This document shows, one piece after another, positions 21,726 through 29,686 of a stretch of DNA of 52,809 nucleotides (positions are counted from its first letter, which is position 1; every line of letters begins with the position of its first letter). The stretch is from Pseudoxanthomonas sp. GTDB taxonomy: Bacteria > Pseudomonadota > Gammaproteobacteria > Xanthomonadales > Xanthomonadaceae. Under the pieces are notes generated by a model. The model searched no databases, was not told the origin of the DNA, and worked only from the letters and a program-made list of their open reading frames with translations. Position numbers and translations under genes: made by a program. The stretch spans positions 21,645 to 74,453 of the forward strand of contig JAGHZW010000202.1 in assembly GCA_017745195.1 (NCBI GenBank), written 5' to 3'.

Positions 21726-22748
21726 GTGAACGTCATGTTCAAGACCCGCGTCGCCGCCACGCTGATCGCGGCCGCTTCCTCGATTTCCCTCGCCCACGCC
21801 GCCGACGTGACCGGCGCGGGCGCGTCCTTCATCTATCCGGTCATGTCCAAGTGGTCGGCCGACTACAAGGGCGCGAGCGGCAAGCAGGTCAACTACCAGT
21901 CGATCGGCTCGGGCGGCGGCATCGCCCAGATCAAGGCCGGCACCGTGGACTTCGGCTCGTCCGACGCCCCGCTCAAGCCGGAAGAGCTGGCCCGCTACGG
22001 CCTGGCCCAGTTCCCGTCGGTGATCGGCGGCGTGGTGCCGATCGTCAACATCCAGGGCATCGCCCCGGGTGCGCTGAAGCTCGATGGCGCCACCCTGGCC
22101 AACATCTTCCTGGGCAAGATCACCAAGTGGAACGACCCGGCGATCACCGCACTGAACCCGGGCCTGGCGCTGCCGGACCAGAAGATCACCGTCGTCCACC
22201 GCTCCGACGGTTCGGGCACCACCTTCAACTTCGTCAACTACCTGTCCAAGGTCAGCCCGGAGTGGAAGACCAAGGTCGGTGAAGGCACCGCGGTGCAGTG
22301 GCCGTCCGGCATCGGCGGCAAGGGCAACGAGGGCGTCGCCGCCTACGTCAAGCAGATCAAGGGTGGCGTCGGCTACGTCGAGCTGTCCTATGCACTGCAG
22401 AACAAGCTGGCCCACGCCGCACTGAAGAACGCCGCCGGCAAGTTCGTGCAGCCCAGCGACGAGACCTTCTCCGCCGCCGCGGCCAGCGCCGACTGGGCCA
22501 AGGCCAAGGACTTCTACCTGGTCATGACCAACGCGCCCGGCGAGAACGCCTGGCCGATCACCGCGACCAACTTCATCCTGATGTACAAGCAGCCGAAGAA
22601 CGCGGCCACCGCGAAGAACGCCAAGAGCTTCTTCCAGTGGGTGTATGCCAACGGCGACGCCCAGGCCCGCCAGCTGGACTACGTGCCGCTGCCGGACGCC
22701 CTGGTCAAGCGCGTCGAAGCCTACTGGGCGCAGAACCTGAAGTACTGA
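21726..22748 (+). CDS. pstS: Phosphate ABC transporter substrate-binding protein PstS (soluble)
   Basis: A 340-residue periplasmic phosphate-binding protein. It has a Sec signal peptide ending in LAHA|AD and no lipobox. The phosphate-binding segments TGAGASFIYP, SIGSGGGIAQIKAGTVDFGSSD and HRSDGSGTTFNF are intact. GTG 21726 is chosen because GGAG (21715-21718) lies 7 nt upstream; ATG 21735 is the alternative. Pho boxes lie about 70 bp upstream. A strong terminator follows, so this copy is transcribed largely alone, in line with the large amount of binding protein needed. Confidence 0.94.
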   Translation: MNVMFKTRVAATLIAAASSISLAHAADVTGAGASFIYPVMSKWSADYKGASGKQVNYQSIGSGGGIAQIKAGTVDFGSSDAPLKPEELARYGLAQFPSVIGGVVPIVNIQGIAPGALKLDGATLANIFLGKITKWNDPAITALNPGLALPDQKITVVHRSDGSGTTFNFVNYLSKVSPEWKTKVGEGTAVQWPSGIGGKGNEGVAAYVKQIKGGVGYVELSYALQNKLAHAALKNAAGKFVQPSDETFSAAAASADWAKAKDFYLVMTNAPGENAWPITATNFILMYKQPKNAATAKNAKSFFQWVYANGDAQARQLDYVPLPDALVKRVEAYWAQNLKY

Positions 22749-22788
22749 GCACCCGGGCGGCGAGCCTCTCTCCCCTTGCCGTCCACCG

Positions 22789-22822
22789 GAGCGCGGGCCC
22801 TGCGGCCCGCGCTCTTTCTTTT
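22789..22822 (+). terminator. Strong intrinsic terminator after the first pstS
   Basis: GAGCGCGGGCC (22789-22799), loop CTGC, GGCCCGCGCTC (22804-22814), then TTTCTTTT. It separates the first pstS from the second. Confidence 0.92.
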
Positions 22823-22879
22823 ATGGAAGCTGCGGGTCGGGCAGGCGTTTTGGCGGCCACTCGTCGGGGTCCGGACGCG

Positions 22880-22908
22880 ACGTCATACGGTTGTCACAAA
22901 AACATCAT
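22880..22908 (+). promoter_or_regulatory. Pho box of the second pstS, three units
   Basis: ACGTCAT-ACGG-TTGTCAC-AAAA-ACATCAT, three 7-mers at 11-bp spacing, 45 bp before the ATG of the second pstS. It would give pstS2-pstCAB-phoU its own PhoB-controlled promoter beyond the terminator. Confidence 0.8.
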
Positions 22909-22952
22909 TTCATGTGTCCGTCGCCGGCAACCCGGCATGTCGCGCCCCCACC

Positions 22953-24029
22953 ATGAAATCCCTTCCGGTCCGCTCTTTCGTCCTGCCCGTGGCCGCCGCG
23001 CTGCTGCTCGCGTCGTGCAAGCCGGCGGGCGATGCGAACAGCCAGGCCGCGGCCGACGCGCCTGGACACGGCAACCAGGTCGCCGCGCAGATCTCCGGCG
23101 CCGGCGCATCCTTCATCTACCCGCTGGTTTCGGAGTGGTCGGCCGACTATCACGCCGCCACCGGCAACAAGGTCAACTACCAGTCGATCGGCTCCGGCGG
23201 CGGCATCGCCCAGATCAAGGCCGGCACGGTCGACTTCGGCTCTTCGGACAAGCCGCTGCCCAGCGACGAGCTGGCGGCCGCCGGCCTCGGCCAGTTCCCC
23301 TCGGCGATCGGTGGCGTGGTCCCGGTGTTCAACCTGCAGGGCATCAAGCCGGGCCAGCTGCGCCTGACCGGTCCGCTGCTGGCCGACATCTTCCTCGGCA
23401 GGATCGCGCAGTGGAACGACCCGGCCATCGCCGCGGCCAATCCCGGCGTGGCGCTGCCGGCGGCGAAGATCACCCTGGTCCACCGCTCCGATGGTTCCGG
23501 CACCACCTTCAACTTCAGCAACTACCTGTCCAAGGTCAGCCCGGAGTGGAAGGCGAAGGTCGGCGAAGGCACCTCGCTGCAGTGGCCGGGCGGCGTCGGC
23601 GGCAAGGGCAATGAAGGCGTGGCCGCCTACGTCAAGCAGATCGACGGCGGCATCGGCTACGTCGAGCTGGCCTACGCGCTGCAGAACGGCATGCCGTACG
23701 CGGCCATGCAGAACGCGGCCGGGCAGTTCGTGCAACCGAGCGCGGAATCGTTCGCCGCCGCGGCCGCCAGCGCCGACTGGGCCGGCGCCAAGGACTTCAA
23801 CCTGGTAATCACCAACGCCTCGGGGCCGCAGGCCTGGCCGATCACCGCGACCAATTTCATGCTGGTACCGAAGCACGCCAAGGATCCGGCGCGCAACAAG
23901 GCCACCCTGGAGTTCTTCCGGTGGGCCTTCGAACAGGGCCAGCCGCAGGCGCAGGAACTGCATTACGTGCCACTGCCGCCCGAGCTGGTGCGGCAGATCG
24001 AGGCCTACTGGGGCAGCGAGTTCAAGTGA
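22953..24029 (+). CDS. pstS: Phosphate ABC transporter substrate-binding lipoprotein PstS (second copy)
   Basis: A 358-residue paralogue of the preceding PstS, highly similar along its length (SIGSGGGIAQIKAGTVDFGS and HRSDGSGTTFNF are shared word for word). It differs at the N-terminus: the signal ends in a lipobox, LLASC, with C22 as the lipidation site, then a Pro/Ala/Gln linker. It is therefore a membrane-anchored phosphate-binding protein, likely the partner that feeds PstCA directly. ATG 22953 is the only start giving a normal signal peptide. It has its own Pho box. Confidence 0.94.
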   Translation: MKSLPVRSFVLPVAAALLLASCKPAGDANSQAAADAPGHGNQVAAQISGAGASFIYPLVSEWSADYHAATGNKVNYQSIGSGGGIAQIKAGTVDFGSSDKPLPSDELAAAGLGQFPSAIGGVVPVFNLQGIKPGQLRLTGPLLADIFLGRIAQWNDPAIAAANPGVALPAAKITLVHRSDGSGTTFNFSNYLSKVSPEWKAKVGEGTSLQWPGGVGGKGNEGVAAYVKQIDGGIGYVELAYALQNGMPYAAMQNAAGQFVQPSAESFAAAAASADWAGAKDFNLVITNASGPQAWPITATNFMLVPKHAKDPARNKATLEFFRWAFEQGQPQAQELHYVPLPPELVRQIEAYWGSEFK

Positions 24030-24069
24030 CGGCGCAAACCATGCGCCGCGCGCGTGGCCCCGCCGCCCT

Positions 24070-24094
24070 GTCATTCCACGCGAACGTGGATGAC
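24070..24094 (+). repeat. Hairpin between pstS2 and pstC
   Basis: GTCATTCCACG, loop CGAA, CGTGGATGAC, 10 pairs with one bulged T, in the 148-bp gap between pstS2 and pstC. There is no U tract. It may stabilise the pstS part of the message or attenuate, lowering PstC/A/B relative to PstS. Single CTGTCAT at 24068-24074 is not a full Pho box. Confidence 0.5.
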
Positions 24095-24177
24095 GCCAAC
24101 AGTTCATCGGAGCTGGCGATCCTTCCCCTCCCCGGGTCGCCGGCTCCACCCTTTCCCGAGCAGCTGCCGCAGACGCG

Positions 24178-25152
24178 ATGAACACGACCACCCTCGACGC
24201 ATCCCCTGCCCTACCCGGTGGCCGCGACATGCGCGATGCGCGCAACGACCGCCTGTTCCGCTACGCGCTGGTCGCCTGCGTGGTCTTCGTGCTGGTGGCC
24301 CTGGCCGGCGCCGCGCTGTCGATGCTGTGGGGCGGGCGCCACGCCCTGCAGGCGCAGGGCCTGAGCTTCTTCTATTCGGCCGAATGGAACCCGGTGGAGG
24401 ACAAGTTCGGCGCGCTAGCGCCGATCTACGGCACCCTGGTCACCGCGGTGATCGCGATGCTGATCGCGGTGCCGGTCAGCTTCGGCATCGCCTTCTTCCT
24501 CACCGAGGTCGCGCCGCGCTGGCTGCGCGGCCCGGTCGGCACGGCGATCGAGCTGCTCGCCGGCATTCCTTCGATCATCTACGGCATGTGGGGCCTGTTC
24601 GTGCTGGTGCCGGTGATGACCGAATACGTCACGCCCTGGCTCAACGACCACCTCGGCACCCTGCCGGTGGTCGGCCCGCTGTTCCAGGGGCCGCCGCTGG
24701 GCATCGGCATGCTCACCGCCGGCTTCGTGCTGGCGATCATGGTCGTCCCGTTCATTTCCTCGGTGATGCGCGAGGTGTTCCTGACCGTGCCGACGCGGCT
24801 GAAGGAATCGGCCTACGCGCTCGGCTCGACCCGTTGGGAAGTGAGCTGGGACATCGTCCTGCCGTACACCCGCTCGGCGGTGATCGGCGGCATCTTCCTC
24901 GGCCTAGGCCGCGCCCTGGGCGAGACCATGGCAGTGGCGTTCGTGATCGGCAACTCCGTGCAGCTTTCGGCCTCGCTGCTGGAGCCGGGCACGACCATCG
25001 CCGCACTGATCGCCAACGACTTCGGCGAGGCCACCGAAACCTACCGTTCGGCGCTGCTGCTGCTGGGCTTCGTCCTGTTCATCGTCACCTTCGTCGTGCT
25101 GGCCGTGGCCCGCCTGATGCTGCAGCGCCTGTCGCGCAAGGAGGGCAACTGA
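24178..25152 (+). CDS. pstC: Phosphate ABC transporter permease PstC
   Basis: A 324-residue inner-membrane permease with six predicted helices. The EAA-type loop contacting PstB is TRLKESAYALGSTRWEVSWD. Conserved GIPSIIYGMWGLFVL and RALGETMAVAFVIGN segments identify PstC. The first 25 residues are a cytoplasmic extension. The stop overlaps the pstA ATG by one base (TGATG), indicating coupled translation. Confidence 0.96.
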   Translation: MNTTTLDASPALPGGRDMRDARNDRLFRYALVACVVFVLVALAGAALSMLWGGRHALQAQGLSFFYSAEWNPVEDKFGALAPIYGTLVTAVIAMLIAVPVSFGIAFFLTEVAPRWLRGPVGTAIELLAGIPSIIYGMWGLFVLVPVMTEYVTPWLNDHLGTLPVVGPLFQGPPLGIGMLTAGFVLAIMVVPFISSVMREVFLTVPTRLKESAYALGSTRWEVSWDIVLPYTRSAVIGGIFLGLGRALGETMAVAFVIGNSVQLSASLLEPGTTIAALIANDFGEATETYRSALLLLGFVLFIVTFVVLAVARLMLQRLSRKEGN

Positions 25153-26018
25153 TGTCCGCCAACCCGTCCGCCGGCATCTACGCCCGGCGCCGCATCGTCA
25201 ACGTGCTCGCGCTGGTGCTGTCCTGCGCGACCGCGCTGTTCGGCCTGTTCTTCCTTGGCTGGATCCTGTGGACGCTGGTGGCCAAGGGCATCGCCGGGGT
25301 CAACTGGAGCCTGTTCACGCAGATGACCCCGCCGCCGATGGAAGAAGGCGGCCTGGCCAACGCGTTCTTCGGCAGCGCGGTGATGTGCGTGCTGGCGATC
25401 GCGATCGGTACCCCGCTCGGCATCGCCGCGGGCACCTGGCTGGCCGAGTACGGCAATGCGCGCAAGGCCGGCACGGTGGTGCGCTTCGTCAACGACATCC
25501 TGCTGTCGGCACCTTCGATCGTGCTCGGCCTGTTCATCTACACCCTGTACGTGATGCAGACCGGCGGCAACTTCTCCGCCTTCGCCGGCGCGCTGGCCTT
25601 GGCCTTCATCGTGCTGCCGGTGGTGGTGCGCACCACCGACGAGATGCTGAGGCTGGTCCCGGTGCAGATGCGCGAAGCCGCGCTGTCGCTGGGCATCCCG
25701 CAATGGAAGGTGATCGTGCAGGTGCTGTACCGCAGCGCCAGCGCGGGCATCGTCACCGGCATCCTGCTGGCCCTGGCCCGCATCTCCGGCGAGACCGCAC
25801 CGCTGCTGTTCACCGCCTTCGGCAACCAGTACTGGAACAGCAACGTGTTCCAGCCGATGGCCTCGGTGCCGGTGGTGATGAACCAGTTCGCCGCCAGCCC
25901 CTACGAGTCCTGGCAGGTGCTGGCCTGGGCCGGCGCGCTGGTGCTGACCGTATTCGTGCTGCTGGTCAGCCTGGTCGCCCGCGGCCTGCTCCTGCGCAAC
26001 AAGATTTCCCATGACTGA
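25152..26018 (+). CDS. pstA: Phosphate ABC transporter permease PstA
   Basis: A 288-residue second permease subunit with six hydrophobic segments. Diagnostic segments are [29 protein letters not shown] with [15 protein letters not shown] (coupling loop), and [18 protein letters not shown]. It forms the channel with PstC. Overlaps pstC by one base and pstB by 8 bp. Confidence 0.96.
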   Translation: MSANPSAGIYARRRIVNVLALVLSCATALFGLFFLGWILWTLVAKGIAGVNWSLFTQMTPPPMEEGGLANAFFGSAVMCVLAIAIGTPLGIAAGTWLAEYGNARKAGTVVRFVNDILLSAPSIVLGLFIYTLYVMQTGGNFSAFAGALALAFIVLPVVVRTTDEMLRLVPVQMREAALSLGIPQWKVIVQVLYRSASAGIVTGILLALARISGETAPLLFTAFGNQYWNSNVFQPMASVPVVMNQFAASPYESWQVLAWAGALVLTVFVLLVSLVARGLLLRNKISHD

Positions 26019-26868
26019 CTTTTCCCGGAACCCGGCCATGAACGACCTCCACTCCGCGGCACCCCTGCAGCGCATCCCGGTGCCGGCGCACACCGATGCG
26101 GCCCTCGCGCCCGCGCCGGTCAAGCTCGCCGCACGCGGCCTGGACTTCTACTACGACCGCTTCCACGCGCTGAAGGGCATCAACCTGGAGATCCCGGAGA
26201 AGCGCGTGACCGCGCTGATCGGCCCCTCGGGTTGTGGCAAGTCGACCCTGCTGCGCATCTTCAACCGGATCTACGCGCTGTATCCGAAGCTGGAGGCGCG
26301 CGGCGAAGTGCTGCTCGACGGCGAGAACATCCTCTCGCCGAAGTACCCGATGAACCGCCTGCGCAGCAAGGTCGGCATGGTGTTCCAGAAGCCGGTGCCG
26401 TTCCCGATGACCATCTTCGAGAACGTGGCCTACGGCATCCGCCACCACGAGAAGCTGTCCAAGGCCGAGATGAACCTGCGCGTGGAGCAGGCCCTGCGCC
26501 AGGCCGCGCTGTGGGACGAGGTCAAGGACAAGCTCGGCCAGAGCGCGCTGGGCCTGTCCGGCGGCCAGCAGCAGCGCCTGTGCATCGCCCGCGCCGTGGC
26601 CCTGCGCCCGGACGTGCTGTTGCTGGACGAGCCGACCTCGGCGCTGGACCCAATCTCGACCAGCCGCATCGAACAGCTGGTCGAGGAGCTGAAGGTCGAC
26701 TACACCATCGTCATCGTCACCCACAACATGCAGCAGGCCGCGCGCGTTTCGGACTACACCGCCTTCATGTACCTGGGCGACCTGATCGAGCACGACCGCA
26801 CCCAGGTGATCTTCTCCAGCCCCTCGAAGCAGCAGACCGAGGACTACATCACCGGACGGTTCGGCTGA
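26011..26868 (+). CDS. pstB: Phosphate ABC transporter ATPase PstB
   Basis: A 285-residue ABC ATPase energising phosphate import. Walker A is GPSGCGKST (71-79), the signature LSGGQQQR, Walker [13 protein letters not shown], and the H-loop [10 protein letters not shown] 26011 lies inside the end of pstA; a second ATG at 26038 would remove nine residues. The 40-residue N-terminal extension before the ABC fold is longer than in E. coli. A GC-rich hairpin at 26885-26902 separates it from phoU. Confidence 0.96.
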   Translation: MTDFSRNPAMNDLHSAAPLQRIPVPAHTDAALAPAPVKLAARGLDFYYDRFHALKGINLEIPEKRVTALIGPSGCGKSTLLRIFNRIYALYPKLEARGEVLLDGENILSPKYPMNRLRSKVGMVFQKPVPFPMTIFENVAYGIRHHEKLSKAEMNLRVEQALRQAALWDEVKDKLGQSALGLSGGQQQRLCIARAVALRPDVLLLDEPTSALDPISTSRIEQLVEELKVDYTIVIVTHNMQQAARVSDYTAFMYLGDLIEHDRTQVIFSSPSKQQTEDYITGRFG

Positions 26869-26884
26869 GCCGGATCGATCGCTC

Positions 26885-26902
26885 GGCGGGCCCGAGCCCG
26901 CC
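26885..26902 (+). repeat. Stem-loop between pstB and phoU
   Basis: GGCGGGC (26885-26891), CCGA, GCCCGCC (26896-26902). It is followed by no U tract, so it is more likely an mRNA processing or stability element than a terminator. Confidence 0.45.
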
Positions 26903-26950
26903 CCACCACGACGGCACCCGCCACTCCTTCAAAAAATTCCCGACGACGCC

Positions 26951-27664
26951 ATGACCATGACCCAGCCCCACGAACACATCGTCAAGAGCTACGACGAGGA
27001 GCAGCGCCACCTGATCGAGGAGATCGTGCGCATGGGCCTGACCGCGGTGGCGCAGCTGGAAGCGGCGCTGGACGTGGTCGACCGCCGCGACGACAGCGCC
27101 GCGCGCCGGATCGTGGCCAACGACGAATCGATCGATGCGGCCGAACGCCGGATCAGCCACGACGTGATGCTGCTGGCCCTGCGCGGGCCGATGGCGCGCG
27201 ACCTGCGCGAGATCCTCGCCGGCCTGCGCATTCCGGCCGACATCGAGCGCATCGGCGACTATGCCGCCAACGTGGCCAAGCGCTCGATCGCACTGAACGC
27301 CTCGCCGCCGATGCCGCACATCACCGGCCTGCGCGCGCTGGGCCTGCTCGCCGCCGGCCAGGTGCGCCAGGCCCTGCGCGCCTACAAGGAAGGCGACGGC
27401 GAGCTCGCCCTGCAGGTGCGCGACAGCGACGCCCAGCTCGACCGGCAGTACACCGCGCTGTTCCGCGAGCTGCTGACCTACATGATGGAAGATCCGCGCA
27501 ACATCACCCCGTGCACGCACCTGCTGTTCATGGCCAAGAACCTCGAGCGGATCGGCGACCACGCGACCAACATTGCCGAGAACGTCTGGTTCCTGCTGCA
27601 CGGCGAGGAAGAGCTGCCGCCGCGCGACAAGCGCGACGACACCAGCACCACCGGCGCGGCCTGA
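26951..27664 (+). CDS. phoU: Phosphate signalling regulator PhoU
   Basis: A 237-residue protein of two homologous three-helix bundles, each with the metal-binding E/D-xxx-D motif (IPADIERIGDYAANVAKR and MAKNLERIGDHATNIAENV). PhoU links the Pst transporter to the PhoR kinase and represses the Pho regulon when phosphate is plentiful. A second ATG lies two codons downstream. phoB/phoR are not in the window. Confidence 0.96.
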   Translation: MTMTQPHEHIVKSYDEEQRHLIEEIVRMGLTAVAQLEAALDVVDRRDDSAARRIVANDESIDAAERRISHDVMLLALRGPMARDLREILAGLRIPADIERIGDYAANVAKRSIALNASPPMPHITGLRALGLLAAGQVRQALRAYKEGDGELALQVRDSDAQLDRQYTALFRELLTYMMEDPRNITPCTHLLFMAKNLERIGDHATNIAENVWFLLHGEEELPPRDKRDDTSTTGAA

Positions 27665-27696
27665 GCAGGCCCGCCGCCGGGACACCGGGATAACCT

Positions 27697-27723
27697 GCCG
27701 GGGGTAGACTGGCCTCCCCCGGC
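27697..27723 (+). promoter_or_regulatory. Candidate promoter/operator of the metallophore cassette
   Basis: GCCGGGGG (27697-27704) and CCCCCGGC (27716-27723) form a perfect 8-bp inverted repeat around TAGACTGGCCT. TAGACTGGCC recurs at 28289-28298 upstream of the second precursor, where the flanks are not palindromic. TAGACT could be a -10 element. It could also act as a weak phoU terminator, but no U tract follows. Confidence 0.45.
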
Positions 27724-27777
27724 GGTCAGCACGCCGCGAACTGCGAGCGTGTTTCCCCGGCATCCCGGAGATCGAAC

Positions 27778-28221
27778 ATGTCCAAGCAGAAACCCGTCGC
27801 CATCGCGCTCGGCACGGCCCTGGCCGGCCTGACCCTGTCCGGATCCGCCTTCGCCATGGAGCCGCTGGCGCAGGCCTACATGGTGGCCGCCGGCGAGGCC
27901 GCCAAGGCCCAGGAAGGCAAGTGCGGCGAAGGCATGTGCGGGGTCAGCAAGGTCGACACCGACAGGGACGGACGCATCTCGCAGGCCGAATTCGTCACCG
28001 CCCATCCGGACAAGGCCGACCAGTTCGCGCGGATCGACGTGAACCAGGACGGCTTCATCGACGCGGCCGAACGCAAGGACCACTGCACCGCCAAGGGCAG
28101 CGAAGGAATGTGCGGCGAGCACGCCTGCGACGTGAAGGCCGGCGACATGCCGATGCGGGCCGGCGACGGCAAAGGCGGCGAAGGCAAGTGTGGCGAGGGC
28201 GCCTGCGGAGGCATGGCGTAA
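27778..28221 (+). CDS. EF-hand / EGxCG precursor peptide of an HvfA/bufferin-type metallophore, copy 1
   Basis: 147 residues. Signal peptide 1-26 (SGSAFA|ME). Two EGxCG motifs follow (EGKCG 46-50, EGMCG 51-55), then two canonical EF-hand loops: D60-x-D62-x-D64-G-x-I-S-x-x-E71 and D87-x-N89-x-D91-G-x-I-D-x-x-E98. Then come EGMCG 109-113, EHACD 114-118, and C-terminal EGKCG 135-139 and EGACG 140-144. Seven Cys in total (49, 54, 103, 112, 117, 138, 143). EGKCG repeats followed by DUF692 and DUF2063 genes define RiPP metallophores (Haemophilus HvfA, Caulobacter bufferins), where such Cys become thiooxazole or oxazolone/thioamide groups that bind copper. Modification here is inferred. The EF-hand pair adds a probable Ca2+ module. 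Confidence 0.85.
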   Translation: MSKQKPVAIALGTALAGLTLSGSAFAMEPLAQAYMVAAGEAAKAQEGKCGEGMCGVSKVDTDRDGRISQAEFVTAHPDKADQFARIDVNQDGFIDAAERKDHCTAKGSEGMCGEHACDVKAGDMPMRAGDGKGGEGKCGEGACGGMA

Positions 28222-28288
28222 CCGGGCCCGCGCCGGCCGCTGGTGACGCGTCCTCCGCGCCACTCGCCGCCCGCCGGCAGCATGGCGA

Positions 28289-28298
28289 TAGACTGGCC
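28289..28298 (+). promoter_or_regulatory. Repeat of the TAGACTGGCC element before precursor 2
   Basis: The same 10-mer as at 27705-27714, here 51 bp before the ATG of the second precursor (73 bp in the first). Its recurrence in paralogous upstream regions suggests each precursor has its own promoter, or that the element was carried in the duplication. Confidence 0.4.
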
Positions 28299-28339
28299 AC
28301 CCGCGCCGGTCGTCGCGCCCTTTCCAGCCGAGGAATGCC

Positions 28340-28726
28340 ATGCCCTTGCAGAAGCCCGTCGTGATCGCGTTCGGTACCGTCATCGTCGGCCTGGGTCTTG
28401 CTGGCGACGGGTTCGCCATGCAGCCGCTGGCGCAGGGTTACCTGCTGGCCGCCGGCGACACGGCGAAGACCGCGGAAGGCCGCTGTGGCGAGGGCCGCTG
28501 CGGCGTCGCGATCCCCGACACCGACAAGGACGGACGCGTGTCGCCCGGGGAATTCGCCGCCGCCTGGCCGGACGAGGCCGCGCACTTCGCCGAGGCCGAT
28601 GCCGATGGCGACGGCTACATCAGCGCGGAGGAAATGAAGGCCTACCACGCCGCCGCTTCCGGCGATGACGGCAAGGCTTCCATGGAAGGCAAGTGCGGAG
28701 AAGGCAAGTGCGGCGGGATGGCCTAG
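28340..28726 (+). CDS. EF-hand / EGxCG precursor peptide of an HvfA/bufferin-type metallophore, copy 2
   Basis: 128 residues, a paralogue of copy 1 with identical spacing at the N-terminal part. Signal peptide 1-26 (GDGFA|MQ). EGRCG at 46-50 and 51-55. EF-hand loops D60-E71 and D87-x-D89-x-D91-G-x-I-S-x-x-E98. C-terminal EGKCG at 116-120 and 121-125. All four Cys (49, 54, 119, 124) are in EGxCG motifs. It lacks the middle Cys segment of copy 1. The protein ends CGGMA like copy 1, so the tail may be part of enzyme recognition. It lies 93 bp before the DUF692 gene. Confidence 0.85.
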   Translation: MPLQKPVVIAFGTVIVGLGLAGDGFAMQPLAQGYLLAAGDTAKTAEGRCGEGRCGVAIPDTDKDGRVSPGEFAAAWPDEAAHFAEADADGDGYISAEEMKAYHAAASGDDGKASMEGKCGEGKCGGMA

Positions 28727-28747
28727 GTGCGAGTCCCCCGCAGGAGC

Positions 28748-28806
28748 CCCGCATGTCCATGTGCGGGTTGTCGAAGGGATGGATCCTTCGCCCGGCCCGG
28801 GCTTTT
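28748..28806 (+). repeat. Cluster of three stem-loops between precursor 2 and the DUF692 gene
   Basis: CCCGCA-N8-TGCGGG (28748-28767), CGAAGG-N7-CCTTCG (28772-28790) and GCCCGG-C-CCGGGC followed by TTTT (28790-28806). The last resembles a weak terminator. Such an element would keep precursor message in excess over enzyme message, as is common in RiPP operons. Confidence 0.5.
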
Positions 28807-28819
28807 CCGCTGATTCCCG

Positions 28820-29686
28820 ATGCCGCTGCCTGATGCCAGCGCAGGCCTGGGGCTGCGCCGCGCATTGCTCGAGGAATTGCGCAGCGCCGCCGAAGGCGCG
28901 TTCGATTTCCTCGAATGCGCACCGGACAACTGGATCGGCGTGGGCGGACGACTCGGCGAGGCGCTGGACGAACTGTCGGCACGGCATCCATTGACCTGCC
29001 ACGGCCTGTCGCTCTCGCTCGGCGGCACCCGGCCGCTGGACGAGGTGTTCCTGGCCAGGACCCGGCGCTTCCTCGACCGCCACCGGGTGGAGCTGTACAG
29101 CGAACACCTGAGCAGCTGCACCGACGACGGCCATCTCTACGACCTGATGCCGGTTCCGTTCACCGACGAGGCGGTGCGCCACGTGTCGGCGCGCATCCGC
29201 CACGTGCAGGACGTGCTCGGCCGCCGCATCGCGGTGGAAAACGTCTCGTACTACGCCGCCCATCCGCCGCTGGACGGGCCGTCGACGGCGCTGGACGAGG
29301 CCGGTTTCGTGCTCGCCGTGCTGGAAGAAGCCGATTGCGATCTGCTGCTGGACGTCAACAACGTCTACGTCAACGCGATCAACCACGGCTACGACGCCCA
29401 TGCCTTCATCGCGCGGATGCCCACGCGGCGGATCGCGTCGTACCACGTCGCCGGCCACTACGACGAGGCCGAGGACCTGAAGGTCGACACCCACGGTGCA
29501 CCGGTGAAGGGCGCCGTCTGGGACCTGCTCGCCGGAACCTATCGCCTCCACGGCGTGCGCCCCACCCTGCTCGAACGCGACTTCAACCTGCCGCCGCTGG
29601 CCGGCCTGCTGGACGAGGTCGCGTGCATCCGCCAGCTGCAGGCCGCCGCGGTGGCTGACGGCCATCGGGCCAGCGCCCGTGGCTGA
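28820..29686 (+). CDS. DUF692 multinuclear iron enzyme (HvfB/BufB/MbnB family)
   Basis: A 288-residue TIM-barrel protein of DUF692. Segments bearing likely metal ligands are visible: [56 protein letters not shown] and LERDFN. Family members MbnB (methanobactin) and HvfB are multi-iron oxygenases that convert precursor Cys to heterocycle/thio groups. It follows two EGxCG precursors and overlaps its DUF2063 partner by 8 bp, so it is the predicted modifying enzyme. Confidence 0.9.
   Translation: MPLPDASAGLGLRRALLEELRSAAEGAFDFLECAPDNWIGVGGRLGEALDELSARHPLTCHGLSLSLGGTRPLDEVFLARTRRFLDRHRVELYSEHLSSCTDDGHLYDLMPVPFTDEAVRHVSARIRHVQDVLGRRIAVENVSYYAAHPPLDGPSTALDEAGFVLAVLEEADCDLLLDVNNVYVNAINHGYDAHAFIARMPTRRIASYHVAGHYDEAEDLKVDTHGAPVKGAVWDLLAGTYRLHGVRPTLLERDFNLPPLAGLLDEVACIRQLQAAAVADGHRASARG

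Noticed and set aside
24068-24078. CTGTCAT before pstC as a Pho box
   Set aside because: Only one 7-mer is present; the unit 11 bp on does not match. It belongs to a hairpin instead.
27778-28726. Interpreting the two EF-hand proteins as plain calcium-binding (calerythrin-like) proteins
   Set aside because: The EGxCG repeats at both ends and the adjoining DUF692/DUF2063 genes are better explained by the RiPP metallophore model.
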